A DNA stretch of 64,000 nt from Burkholderiales bacterium (GTDB lineage: Bacteria; Pseudomonadota; Gammaproteobacteria; Burkholderiales; Burkholderiaceae_E). Shown here one piece after another: positions 19,554 to 26,801 of this stretch (position 1 is the first letter of the stretch; each line of letters opens with the position of its first letter). The position numbers were made by a program, and so were the translations under genes. The DNA lies in the NCBI GenBank assembly GCA_003577305.1, contig QEVL01000014.1, forward strand, positions 62,001 through 126,000, read 5' to 3'. The notes below the pieces were generated by a model. That model was not told where the DNA came from. It saw only the letters and a list, made by a program, of their open reading frames with translations, and ran no database searches.

Positions 19554-20438
19554 TCAGGCGCGGTTCACCAGCACGATGCCGGCGGCGATCAGCGCCAGGG
19601 CACCGAGCAGCGAGGCGCTGACCGGTTCGCCGAGGAGCAGGGCGCCGGCGAGCACGCCGAACAGCGGGGTGAGGAAGGTGAACGCGTGCAGCGTGGTGGC
19701 GCGATAGCGCGAGACGAGCCAGAACCAGACGGTGTAGCTGGCCCAGGCGACGACGACGGTCTGGAACGCGAGCGCGGCCCAGACGATCGGGGTGGGGGCG
19801 AAGACGCCCGGTTCGCCGAACGCATACGACAGCGCCACCATCAGCACCGCCGAGATCGCGAGCTGGTAGAGCAGCGTGGTCTCGGGAGGGGCACGGCGCA
19901 GCGCGCTCGCCTTGATCAGCACGGTGGTGGCGCCCCACATGAATGCGGCGCCCAGGCACAGCAGGTCGCCGACGAGCGCGTTCGCATCGGGCAGAGTGAG
20001 GCGGTCGCCGAATGCGAGCACCAGGCCGGCGAAGGCGGCCGACAGGCCGAGCAGCTTGTTGCGCGTGATGCGGTCGCCGGGCACGAAGAAGTGCGCGCCC
20101 AGTGCGACGACGAACGGCGCCGCGTACAGCAGCAGCACCGCGCGCACCGCGGTGGTGTAGACCAGCCCCACGAACAGGAAGACGAACTCCAGGCCGAACA
20201 GCAGCCCGGCGATGACGCCAGGCACCAGCGTGTCGCTGCGCTCGCCCAGCGGAATGCGTCGCCACGCGATCCAGGCCGCGAGCAGCAATGTGGCGCCGAT
20301 CGAGCGCAGCGCCGCCTGCCAGATCGGCGAGATGCCGGAATTGCCGACTTTGGTGGCCACCTGGCCGAGGCCCCAGATCATGCACAGGAGCAACTGGGCT
20401 GCGATCGCCGCGGGCGGGAGGGTACGGGAGTCGTTCAT
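19554..20438 (-). CDS. EamA/DMT-family transporter
   Basis: A 294-residue protein with ten predicted membrane helices in two EamA halves; the first opens LLCMIWGLGQVATKVG and the second LLCLGAAFMWGATTVLIKAS. Drug/metabolite transporters of this family export amino acids, nucleosides or other metabolites; the substrate cannot be inferred here. The ATG at 20438 starts a normal N-terminus (MNDSRTLPPAA); longer in-frame extension would overlap the divergent glycerophosphodiesterase. This gene is one of three separating imuB from dnaE2. Confidence 0.88.
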   Translation of the reverse strand: MNDSRTLPPAAIAAQLLLCMIWGLGQVATKVGNSGISPIWQAALRSIGATLLLAAWIAWRRIPLGERSDTLVPGVIAGLLFGLEFVFLFVGLVYTTAVRAVLLLYAAPFVVALGAHFFVPGDRITRNKLLGLSAAFAGLVLAFGDRLTLPDANALVGDLLCLGAAFMWGATTVLIKASALRRAPPETTLLYQLAISAVLMVALSYAFGEPGVFAPTPIVWAALAFQTVVVAWASYTVWFWLVSRYRATTLHAFTFLTPLFGVLAGALLLGEPVSASLLGALALIAAGIVLVNRA

Positions 20439-20526
20439 CGTCGCGTTTATACCCGGGTTCGGCCCGCTTGCGGGCGCGCCGTGGTTCTGCAACAGTCGAC
20501 GTGAGGAAACCGGTGGAGCACGACAG

Positions 20527-21255
20527 GTGAACTGGCCGTATCCGCGCATGATCGCGCATCGCGGCGCGGGCACGCTCGCGCCGGAGAACACGCTGGCGGC
20601 GATCCGGCTCGGCGCATCGTTCGGTTACACGATGTTCGAGTTCGACGTGAAGCTCGCCGGCGATGGCGTGCTGGTGCTGATGCACGACGCGACGCTCGAG
20701 CGCACCACCGACGGCACCGGGCGCGTGGCCGGCCACGCGTTCGGCGAACTGGCGCGGCTCGACGCCGGCAGCTGGCACTCCCCGGCGTACGCCGGGGAGT
20801 CGATTCCCACGCTCGAGCGCGTGGCCCGCTGGCTGCTGCGCAACGGGCTCATGGCGAACATCGAGATCAAACCTTGCCCCGGGCGCGAGGCCGAAACCGG
20901 CGCGGCCGCGGCGCTCGAGGCGCGCAGGCTGTGGCGGGGCGCGCTGGCGCTGCCGATCCTCTCGTCGTTCTCGCAGGAGGCGCTCGAGGCGACGCGCCGC
21001 GTCGCGCCCGAACTGCCGCGCGCGCTGCTGTTCGGCGAGCTGCCCGAAGACTGGGCGCAGCGCTGCCTGGCGCTGGGCTGCGCGGCGCTGGCTGCGCGCG
21101 AGGCTGGGCTCACCGACCCGGTGATCGCCGCCGCGCACCGCGCCGGCCTGCGGGTGATCGGGTACACGGTGAACGACCCGGCGCGCGCGGCTGCGCTCTT
21201 CGGCTGGGGGCTCGATGCGCTGGTCACCGACGCGGTCGACCGGATCGCACCTTGA
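20527..21255 (+). CDS. ugpQ: glycerophosphodiester phosphodiesterase
   Basis: A 242-residue GDPD-family enzyme that hydrolyses glycerophosphodiesters to sn-glycerol 3-phosphate and alcohols. The N-terminus NWPYPRMIAHRGAGTLAPEN matches cytoplasmic UgpQ, with the catalytic HR pair (AHRG), the metal site EFDVKLAGDGV and the second histidine in LMHDATLERTT. There is no signal peptide. The start is a GTG at 20527, chosen because E. coli UgpQ begins at the equivalent point. It is divergent from the EamA gene and 160 bases ahead of the DksA-like gene; no ugp transporter genes are near. Confidence 0.88.
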   Translation: MNWPYPRMIAHRGAGTLAPENTLAAIRLGASFGYTMFEFDVKLAGDGVLVLMHDATLERTTDGTGRVAGHAFGELARLDAGSWHSPAYAGESIPTLERVARWLLRNGLMANIEIKPCPGREAETGAAAALEARRLWRGALALPILSSFSQEALEATRRVAPELPRALLFGELPEDWAQRCLALGCAALAAREAGLTDPVIAAAHRAGLRVIGYTVNDPARAAALFGWGLDALVTDAVDRIAP

Positions 21256-21415
21256 GTCGGCCGGCGCGAATCGCGCCCGCGTGGCGCGCGGGTGCTCGCG
21301 CATTCACGTTCCGGATTTTTCCGCATCGGCTGCGGTCGCCGGGATGCGCTTGACCGGAGTCAAGGTGAGCTGCGAGGCCGGCCTTACGATGGCCGGATCG
21401 CCCCTGGAGACCGCA

Positions 21416-21799
21416 ATGCCCTTGTCGGAAGCCCAGCTCGGCGAGCTGCTCAGCCAGATCCGGCAACGGCTCCTCGTTCTGGAAGAAGAAATCGCCCGCA
21501 AGCTCGGCCAGGCGTCGGAAGAGTTTTCGGCGTTCGAGCGCATCGGCGACAGCGGCGACCTGTCGTCGATTCTCGTCGAAGGCGAGGTCGAGATGTCGGA
21601 GGCGCTGCGCGACATCGACGAATGGCGCGGGCTGCGCGGCGCGCTGCGCCGGGCCGAGGAGGGCACCTACGGGGTGTGCATCGATTGCGGCGCCGAGATT
21701 CCCTTCGAGCGGCTGCGCGTCAGCCCGATGGCGCTGCGTTGCATCGATTGCCAGATGCGTTCGGAGCGGCGCGAAGGATCGCATCACTCGACGATGTGA
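21416..21799 (+). CDS. TraR/DksA-family zinc-finger regulator
   Basis: A 127-residue protein with a long N-terminal coiled coil (about residues 5-80) and a C-terminal four-cysteine zinc finger (C88, C91, C109, C112; YGVCIDCG and LRCIDCQ). Acidic residues in DSGDLSS lie where DksA places its coiled-coil-tip acids, so it may enter the RNA polymerase secondary channel, but the tip sequence is not the DPxDRA of DksA itself. It is therefore probably a DksA paralogue. Its ATG at 21416 has GGAGA six bases upstream; an in-frame ATG at 21389 is possible. A MITE copy begins 10 bases after the stop. Confidence 0.85.
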   Translation: MPLSEAQLGELLSQIRQRLLVLEEEIARKLGQASEEFSAFERIGDSGDLSSILVEGEVEMSEALRDIDEWRGLRGALRRAEEGTYGVCIDCGAEIPFERLRVSPMALRCIDCQMRSERREGSHHSTM

Positions 21800-21809
21800 G
21801 ATGTGAATC

Positions 21810-22042
21810 TAGGGCGTGTTCACACTACGATCGTCCCCGCGTGAGCCCGAAAAAAGCGCGCAATCGAGGCGCAAAGCGCAGCCGTGGCGGGGCCACGGCG
21901 AGCATTTGCAACGCGGAGTGCGCGCTTTTTCCGGGCTCACCCTCCGGGCCGGGGCCTGCCGGGCCCACGCGCGTCGCCGGCGCCTCGTTTGGCGGCCCGG
22001 CAGGCCCCGGCGCGGGGACGATCGTAGTGTGAACACGCCCTA
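21810..22042. mobile_element. MITE-like element, copy 1, inserted at the imuB stop codon
   Basis: A 233-bp non-coding element bounded by 32-bp perfect terminal inverted repeats (21810-21841 and 22011-22042, beginning TAGGGCGTGTTCACACTACG). TA is present on both sides, as if duplicated on insertion, which fits a Tc1/IS630-like transposase acting in trans; a YTAR (IS5-type) duplication cannot be excluded. Inside are a second inverted pair (GTGAGCCCGAAAAAAGCGCGC near the left arm, a near-complement near 21922-21944) and an 8-bp hairpin at 21881-21899. The last three bases supply the TAG stop of imuB. Copy 2 lies at 23654-23880 in the same orientation. Confidence 0.85.
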
Positions 22043-23623
22043 GCCGAACCGGCCGTGCACGAACCAGCCGGGGCGCGCGTCGTCGGGCGCTAGCCGTTCG
22101 CGGTAGATCCAGTACAGCGCGTGACGCTCGTCTTCGGCGATGAAGTAGTCGCGTTGCACCAGGGAGGAATCCCACCAGCCGCCTTCGATGCGCTCCGGGC
22201 CGGCCAGCAGGGTGAGCGCCGAATGCCACCAGGGCCGGTTGTTGCGTTCGTCGATGGCGATCGGCTCGCTCAGCAGCCACAGCGGCCTGGGCAGGTTGGC
22301 CACCGGGGGCTGTGAACCGCCCGCGGGCCCCGACTGCGGTGCGCTGGCCGGCGAGCCCGGCGGCGCATCGAACGCTTCGACCCGGTAGGCGATTTCGGGT
22401 CGATGGTCGGCCACCAGCGCGAGGCGCTGCACCTGGCGCGGGCCGAGCCGCGCCTGCAGTCGCTCGACCAGCCGCGCCAGGCTCTCGCGCGAGGCATCGG
22501 TGCCCGGGAACAGCCGGGCGCTCGTGGCGGGCAGCGACAGGATCTCGCTGCAATGCAGGCGCAGCGCGCGCACCGGTGCCGGCAGCCGGGTGACCGCCAG
22601 CCGTTCGCGCAGCAACGCGCACAGCCGCCCGGAATCGCGGCTCGGATCGGCGAGCCGGATCGCCAGCAGCGTGTCGGCGCGCCGCTCGCGCGCGCTGCCC
22701 TGCTCGTGCTCGGCGTGCAGCTCGAAGCCGCGCACCGCGCAGTGACGCGCCGCCAGCCATCCGGCGAGTCGATCGAGCAGGCGGCGCCCGGCGAACAGCA
22801 GCGCCTCGGCATGCTCGATCTGTGCGAGCAGTTCGATTCGCGCCTCGAAGCACTCGGGCGCCTCGAACCAGCGGCGCGGTTCGGGCTGGCGTCCGAGCGC
22901 GCGGTCGAGTTCGTCGAGCAGCGCGTGCCCGCAGCGGCGTGCGAGGCCGGCGCGCGGCAGGGCGAGCAGATCGTCGATGCGGTGCGCGCCGATCGCTGCG
23001 AGGGTTTCACGCTGCGCCCGGCTGCGGGCGAGCAGCGCCGTCGGTAGCTCGCGCAAGGCGGCCTCGAGGCGGGCCTCGTCGGCTTCGAGGCCGTCGCGAT
23101 GGCGCGCGAACAGCCAGGCGGCGGCCGGGTTGGGTGCCGCGCCGATGCGCGCCGAAAAACCGAGCACCCGCAGGCCCTGGCGCAATTGTGCGAGCAGGGC
23201 GTCGGCGCCGCCGAAGCAGCGCAGGCTGGGCGCCACTTCGAGCAGCAGGCCGCAGGGGCAAGCGGCGTCGTCGAGTTCGTCGAACGGCAGGTCGGACTGC
23301 AGGCTGACCGCGGGCGTGAACTGCAGCGCCCAGGCGGCGAGCGACCGAAGGGCTGCCTCCTCGCCTGCGTGATCGCGCTCGCGCAACAGCAGCGCCGGAG
23401 CGATGGCCAGCGCAGCGGCGTACTTCATGCCGGGAGCGACGCCCAGCGCGCGGGCGTGGTCGTCGGCGTCGAGGATCTGCACTCGATCGCAGATCGCCAG
23501 CGGGCGCGTCGCACCGGCCGCGGCTGCACTGGCCGTGGCTGCATCGGATGCCTCGGGGGCCGTCGCGCCGCAGCGGGCGACGTCGAGCGAGAGCCGGTCG
23601 AAGAACAGGCCGAACCACCACAT
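22040..23623 (-). CDS. imuB: ImuB, Y-family polymerase-like mutasome subunit
   Basis: A 527-residue Y-family polymerase relative (opening MWWFGLFFDRLSLDV) that in the characterised mutasome is catalytically inactive and links DnaE2 to the sliding clamp and ImuA. The first and third polymerase acidic positions are not seen in canonical form (FFDRLSLD instead of a DMDAFFA-type motif), and the ImuB C-terminal segment RPLWLLSEPI is present. The ATG at 23623 has no obvious ribosome site. A MITE sits 30 bases upstream, between it and imuA, and another abuts its TAG stop, whose bases are shared with the element. Confidence 0.9.
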   Translation of the reverse strand: MWWFGLFFDRLSLDVARCGATAPEASDAATASAAAAGATRPLAICDRVQILDADDHARALGVAPGMKYAAALAIAPALLLRERDHAGEEAALRSLAAWALQFTPAVSLQSDLPFDELDDAACPCGLLLEVAPSLRCFGGADALLAQLRQGLRVLGFSARIGAAPNPAAAWLFARHRDGLEADEARLEAALRELPTALLARSRAQRETLAAIGAHRIDDLLALPRAGLARRCGHALLDELDRALGRQPEPRRWFEAPECFEARIELLAQIEHAEALLFAGRRLLDRLAGWLAARHCAVRGFELHAEHEQGSARERRADTLLAIRLADPSRDSGRLCALLRERLAVTRLPAPVRALRLHCSEILSLPATSARLFPGTDASRESLARLVERLQARLGPRQVQRLALVADHRPEIAYRVEAFDAPPGSPASAPQSGPAGGSQPPVANLPRPLWLLSEPIAIDERNNRPWWHSALTLLAGPERIEGGWWDSSLVQRDYFIAEDERHALYWIYRERLAPDDARPGWFVHGRFG

Positions 23624-23653
23624 GAGATCGTCGGAGCGCAGCGAAGCGGTGCC

Positions 23654-23880
23654 TAGGGCGTGTTCACACTACGATCGTCCCCGCGTGAGTCCGAAAAAAG
23701 CGCGCAATCAAGGCGCAAAGCGCAGCCGTGGCGGGGCCACGGCGAGCATTTGCAACGCGGCCGGGCCGCCACACTTCGTTGCCGCCTCCTTGCGTGGCAC
23801 TGCCACGCGCGTCGTCGGCGCCTCGTTTGGCGGTCCGGCAGGCCCCGGCGCGGGGACGATCGTAGTGTGAACACGCCCTA
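23654..23880. mobile_element. MITE-like element, copy 2, inserted at the imuA stop codon
   Basis: A 227-bp element with the same 32-bp terminal inverted repeats as copy 1 (23654-23685 and 23849-23880). The first ~115 bases are almost identical to copy 1 (two single-base differences visible near 23690-23712) and the last ~65 are also closely related, but the middle (about 23762-23806) is a different sequence and lacks the inner right-hand repeat. It is flanked by TA on both sides and supplies the TAG stop of imuA. It lies between imuA and imuB, inside the lexA-imuA-imuB transcription unit. Confidence 0.85.
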
Positions 23881-24603
23881 ATTGAGCGTGCCTTCGTGCG
23901 GGGCGTCGTGGCGGGCGTGGATCGTGCGCATCGGGTGCGGCTCGGGGGCAGTGGCGAGCGTGCTGGCGCGCGGACGGATCGTCGAAACCGGCTGCGGGAG
24001 ATCAACGAGGATCGGGTCGGCCATGACCGGGCCGCGGCGCTTGAGGATCTGCACCGACAGGCGCTGCTCGGGGCGCGGCAGCAGCAGCAGGCGCAGCGGC
24101 GCGGGCGAGGCGTCGAACTGCGCCGCCAGTGGCCGGAACAGGAACACCGGGCCGCCGGCCGGCTGGGCGGCCGACTGCATGCGGCGCAGATGCTCGGGAC
24201 GGGTGCGCTCCTGCGGCAACCAGGCGAGCAGCGCGCCGAAGGCCGCGCTCTCGAGCGTTTGCTCGACCGCCCACAGGCGATCGGCGGCGCTGGGTGCCTG
24301 CACCACCAGCAGGTAGTCGAGCTGAATGCCGTGGCTGGCGAGCGCCGGCGCGTAGGGCTGCAGCGGCGGCGCCAGCAGCACGACGAAGCGGCGCTCGCGG
24401 GTGAGCTGGCGCAGCAGCGGCACCAGCAGGCGCAGCTCGCCGATGCCCGATTCGCGGCTGATCAGCTCGGTGAGCATGCCCGCCGGCCAGCCCGCGCCGG
24501 GCAGCTCGGCGTCGAGCGCCGGAAACCCGCTGGACACGGCGTCGATGCCGGCGTGTCCGAGTTGGCTCGCGCGCCAGACCGCGGCAGGCAGGGCGGAAGA
24601 CAT
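23878..24603 (-). CDS. imuA: ImuA, RecA/SulA-like mutasome subunit
   Basis: A 241-residue protein beginning MSSALPAAVWRASQLG and containing the RecA-fold core (GFPALDAELPGAGWPAGMLTELI, residues about 30-52) of the ImuA family, which regulates mutasome assembly through RecA and ImuB. The ATG at 24603 follows the lexA stop by seven bases, so it should be transcribed from the lexA promoter under SOS control. A longer in-frame extension overlaps lexA and is not credible. The stop codon TAG coincides with the end of MITE copy 2; the sequence on the other side of the element would give the same stop without it. Confidence 0.88.
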   Translation of the reverse strand: MSSALPAAVWRASQLGHAGIDAVSSGFPALDAELPGAGWPAGMLTELISRESGIGELRLLVPLLRQLTRERRFVVLLAPPLQPYAPALASHGIQLDYLLVVQAPSAADRLWAVEQTLESAAFGALLAWLPQERTRPEHLRRMQSAAQPAGGPVFLFRPLAAQFDASPAPLRLLLLPRPEQRLSVQILKRRGPVMADPILVDLPQPVSTIRPRASTLATAPEPHPMRTIHARHDAPHEGTLN

Positions 24604-24610
24604 CGTGGCC

Positions 24611-25255
24611 TCACAAGGCCTTGCCGCCGCGCAGCAGGCCGACCGCGATGCCTTCGAGCGCGAAGGCATCGCTGCGGCTGTCGACGACGATCGGCTCGAA
24701 GTCGGGGTTCTCGGGCAGCAGCTCGATCGCGTGGCCTTTGCGGCGCCAGCGCTTGACGGTGACCTCGTCGCCGACGCGGGCGACGACGACCTGGCCGTTG
24801 CGCGCTTCGCCGGCGCGACGCACCGCGAGCAGGTCGCCGTCGAAGATGCCGGCATCGCGCATGCTCATGCCGCGCACCTTCAGCAGGTAGTCGGGCTTTT
24901 CGGAGAACAGGTTCGGGTCGATCGCGTAGCTGGCTTCGATGTGCTCCTGCGCGAGGATCGGGCTGCCGGCAGCCACCCGCCCGACCAGCGGCAGGCTGAG
25001 CGCGATCTGCACCGCCCGCGGAGCCTCGTCGGCCGAATCGGGCAGCAGCTTCAGGCGAATGCCGCGCGAAGCGCCCGAGGCGAGTTCGATCACGCCCTTG
25101 CGTGCCAGCGCCTTCAGGTGGTCTTCGGCGGCGTTCGGCGAACGAAAGCCCAGCTGCGCGGCGATTTCGGCCCGGGTGGGCGGAAAGCCGGTGTCGGCGA
25201 TGTGCTGCCTGATCAGCGCCAGGATCTGCTGCTGGCGCGCGGTGAGATCGCGCAT
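24611..25255 (-). CDS. lexA: LexA repressor
   Basis: A 214-residue SOS repressor: winged-helix DNA-binding domain ([39 protein letters not shown]) and a C-terminal S24 latent protease. The autocleavage bond A96-G97 lies in GRVAAGSPI, the catalytic serine is S131 in GMSMRDAGI and the lysine is K168 in VTVKRW. The ATG at 25255 has GGAGT about seven bases upstream. A perfect LexA box 28 bases before the start indicates autorepression. imuA and imuB follow in the same direction, and dnaE2 has a matching box, so this repressor governs the local mutagenesis genes. Confidence 0.97.
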   Translation of the reverse strand: MRDLTARQQQILALIRQHIADTGFPPTRAEIAAQLGFRSPNAAEDHLKALARKGVIELASGASRGIRLKLLPDSADEAPRAVQIALSLPLVGRVAAGSPILAQEHIEASYAIDPNLFSEKPDYLLKVRGMSMRDAGIFDGDLLAVRRAGEARNGQVVVARVGDEVTVKRWRRKGHAIELLPENPDFEPIVVDSRSDAFALEGIAVGLLRGGKAL

Positions 25256-25282
25256 CGGAGACTCCGGGTGATGAATTCGGGA

Positions 25283-25302
25283 TCTGTATTTTTATACAGT
25301 AT
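25283..25302 (-). promoter_or_regulatory. LexA (SOS) box of lexA-imuA-imuB
   Basis: ATCTGTATTTTTATACAGTA contains the exact CTGT-N8-ACAG core (25285-25300) with an AT-rich centre. It is 28-47 bases upstream of the lexA ATG, where it would overlap the promoter. It also lies in the shared upstream region of the divergent RRM gene. Confidence 0.93.
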
Positions 25303-25391
25303 CGAGGGTTTTTCAAGTGCCGCGGCGCCACTGTGCATTCATGATGGTTTGTGGCAAAGTCGAAAAACGGACCGGCAACCCGGTTCGCGGT

Positions 25392-25437
25392 ATTGCATTT
25401 CCCGGTTTGCTCGCTCAGGTCTCCCTCGAAATGCAAT
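25392..25437 (+). promoter_or_regulatory. 10-bp inverted repeat in the leader of the RRM gene
   Basis: ATTGCATTTC (25392-25401) and GAAATGCAAT (25428-25437) are exact reverse complements 26 bases apart, ending 29 bases before the ATG of the RNA-binding protein. In RNA they would form an AU-rich stem with a large loop just upstream of the ribosome site (GAGGAACGA). Cold- or self-regulated leaders are common for such proteins; this assignment is an inference from position and symmetry. Confidence 0.6.
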
Positions 25438-25466
25438 GAGTTCAACGGTCCGAGGAACGAGTTTCG

Positions 25467-25916
25467 ATGGGAACCAAGATCTATGTGGGCAACCTGCCGT
25501 GGCGTGCAACCGATGCGCAGTTGTCGCAGTTGTTCGGCAGTCACGGTGAAGTGATCGACGCCAAGATCGTCACCGACCGCGAAACCGGCCGCTCGCGCGG
25601 CTTCGGTTTCGTCACGATGGCGTCCGACGAAGCCGCGCAGGCCGCCATCCGCACCCTGAACGGCTACTCGCTCGAAGGTCGCAGCCTGGTGGTCAACGAG
25701 GCGCGCGAGCAGTCCGGCGGCGGCTTCGGCGGCGGTCGCGGCGGTGGCGGCTACGGTGGCGGCCGCGGTGGTGGTGGCGGCTACGGCGGCGGTAACCGTG
25801 GAGGCGGTTACGGCGGCGGCGGTGGCGGCTATGGTGGTGGTGGCGGCTATGGCGGCGACCGCGAAGGCGGTGGCGGTCGCGGCGGCCAGCGGCGCGCCCG
25901 CCAGTTCGGCCAGTAA
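25467..25916 (+). CDS. glycine-rich RRM RNA-binding protein
   Basis: A 149-residue protein with one N-terminal RNA-recognition motif (residues 3-80): RNP-2 KIYVGNL and RNP-1 RGFGFVTM are both complete. The C-terminal third is GGYGGG-type repeats ending in RGGQRRARQFG. Bacterial members (cyanobacterial Rbp type, also common in betaproteobacteria) bind single-stranded RNA and are often cold-induced. It is preceded by a structured leader and followed by a terminator. Strong RNP motifs make the family assignment firm; RNA targets are unknown. Confidence 0.92.
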   Translation: MGTKIYVGNLPWRATDAQLSQLFGSHGEVIDAKIVTDRETGRSRGFGFVTMASDEAAQAAIRTLNGYSLEGRSLVVNEAREQSGGGFGGGRGGGGYGGGRGGGGGYGGGNRGGGYGGGGGGYGGGGGYGGDREGGGGRGGQRRARQFGQ

Positions 25917-25945
25917 GAAGGCCCTTTCTCTCTGCTGTCGTCATT

Positions 25946-25974
25946 GCTTCGCGCCGGTACTGCCGGCGCGAAGC
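25946..25974. terminator. 12-bp GC-rich hairpin between convergent genes
   Basis: GCTTCGCGCCGG (25946-25957) and CCGGCGCGAAGC (25963-25974) pair perfectly around a 5-base loop, followed by GTTT on the plus strand. It lies between the stop of the RRM gene and that of the convergent PIN toxin, so it can act as a bidirectional terminator; the T-run is short. Confidence 0.7.
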
Positions 25975-25991
25975 GTTTCAGGGCGCCGCGA

Positions 25992-26390
25992 TCAGCGCAG
26001 CGCCACCACTTTCACGCCCGGAAGGCGCGAGAAGTCGCGCACGTTGTCCGTCAGCACTGCGTGATCGAAGCAGCGCGCGGTTGCGCCGATCAGCGCGTCG
26101 TGCGCACCCACTGTGGTGCCCGACGGCAGGTCGGCCAGCATTCGTGCGTGGACCCGGGCGACCGCGGCGGTGAAATCGAGCGTGGGGATGGTTCTCTCGA
26201 TCGCCTCGACGAAGGCCGCGCGCCTGCCCCGGCGCTTGGCCGAGTCGGCCTTGTGCACGCCGACCCAGAGCTCGGAGATCGTTACCGACGAGATGAAGGC
26301 GTCGCCGTGCTGCGCCCAGCGGGTGAAATCGATCCGCGCGTCGCTCTTTTCGGCGAGGATGAAGACGTTGGTGTCGATCACGAGGCCCAT
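25992..26390 (-). CDS. PIN-domain ribonuclease toxin (VapC family)
   Basis: A 132-residue PIN-domain protein. The opening GLVIDTNVFILAEK carries the first metal-binding aspartate (D6), VTISELWVG the glutamate, and HDALIGATA and LTDNVRDFSRLPG the C-terminal acidic residues, so all four catalytic acids appear present. VapC-type toxins cleave tRNA or rRNA. The ATG lies inside the end of the antitoxin gene (13-base overlap), giving translational coupling. The RNA target is unknown. Confidence 0.88.
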   Translation of the reverse strand: MGLVIDTNVFILAEKSDARIDFTRWAQHGDAFISSVTISELWVGVHKADSAKRRGRRAAFVEAIERTIPTLDFTAAVARVHARMLADLPSGTTVGAHDALIGATARCFDHAVLTDNVRDFSRLPGVKVVALR

Positions 26391-26662
26391 GCGTCGGCTC
26401 CCGCCTCGCCGACGGTGCGGTCGAGCTCGTCCAGATCGGCGAGGAAGCGGTCCGCATCGCCGGCGCCGAGCCGGGGCAGCGTTGCGAACAGGTCGTTGAG
26501 CCGCGCTACCGAAAACCCCGCCGGGGGGCCCGACGGCACGACCCGGGCGACCGTCTCCCTGCCGCGGCAGACTTCGAGCGAGATCCCGCGGTAGTGCACT
26601 TCGCTGAGCATCGATGACAGGTTGCGGGCAAATTCGGTGGCGGTGACGCGCTTCGAGGTCAT
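26378..26662 (-). CDS. Phd/YefM-like antitoxin
   Basis: A 94-residue protein with an N-terminal Phd/YefM-like DNA-binding fold (ATEFARNLSSMLSEVHYRGI, then VCRGRETVARVVPSG) and an acidic C-terminal tail (FLADLDELDRTVGEAGADAW) suited to wrap the toxin. It is the first gene of a two-gene toxin-antitoxin operon and overlaps the PIN toxin. A perfect palindrome immediately upstream of its ATG is the likely autoregulatory operator. Confidence 0.85.
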   Translation of the reverse strand: MTSKRVTATEFARNLSSMLSEVHYRGISLEVCRGRETVARVVPSGPPAGFSVARLNDLFATLPRLGAGDADRFLADLDELDRTVGEAGADAWAS

Positions 26663-26675
26663 GAGTGTAGAGCCT

Positions 26676-26698
26676 GATAATCAGATTTTCTGATTATC
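26676..26698 (-). promoter_or_regulatory. toxin-antitoxin operator palindrome
   Basis: GATAATCAGA (26676-26685), TTT, TCTGATTATC (26689-26698): a perfect 10-bp inverted repeat ending 13 bases before the antitoxin ATG at 26662. Its AT-richness stands out from the surroundings and it contains a TGATTAT sequence that could include the -10 element. Position and symmetry suit binding by the Phd-like antitoxin. Confidence 0.82.
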
Positions 26699-26801
26699 CT
26701 ACTCCGACTGACGCTACCAGGACAGTCGGTCGAACGTTGCCAAGGCGTCGGCCGTCGGTCGTATCCGCGCGCCGTTCGCGTTCGGCTGTGCATCCCCCGC
26801 A

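Noticed and set aside
21816..22043. Small protein-like frames with matching N-termini in the two repeat copies
   Set aside because: They read through the palindromic MITE, appear on both strands with nearly the same sequence because of the inverted ends, lack ribosome sites, and diverge in the element's variable middle. The terminal repeats explain the similarity.
25725..25875. Regularly spaced GGCGGC/GGTGGT repeats, considered as a CRISPR or tandem repeat
   Set aside because: They encode the Gly-Tyr-Gly tail of the RRM protein in frame; no spacers or constant repeat length.
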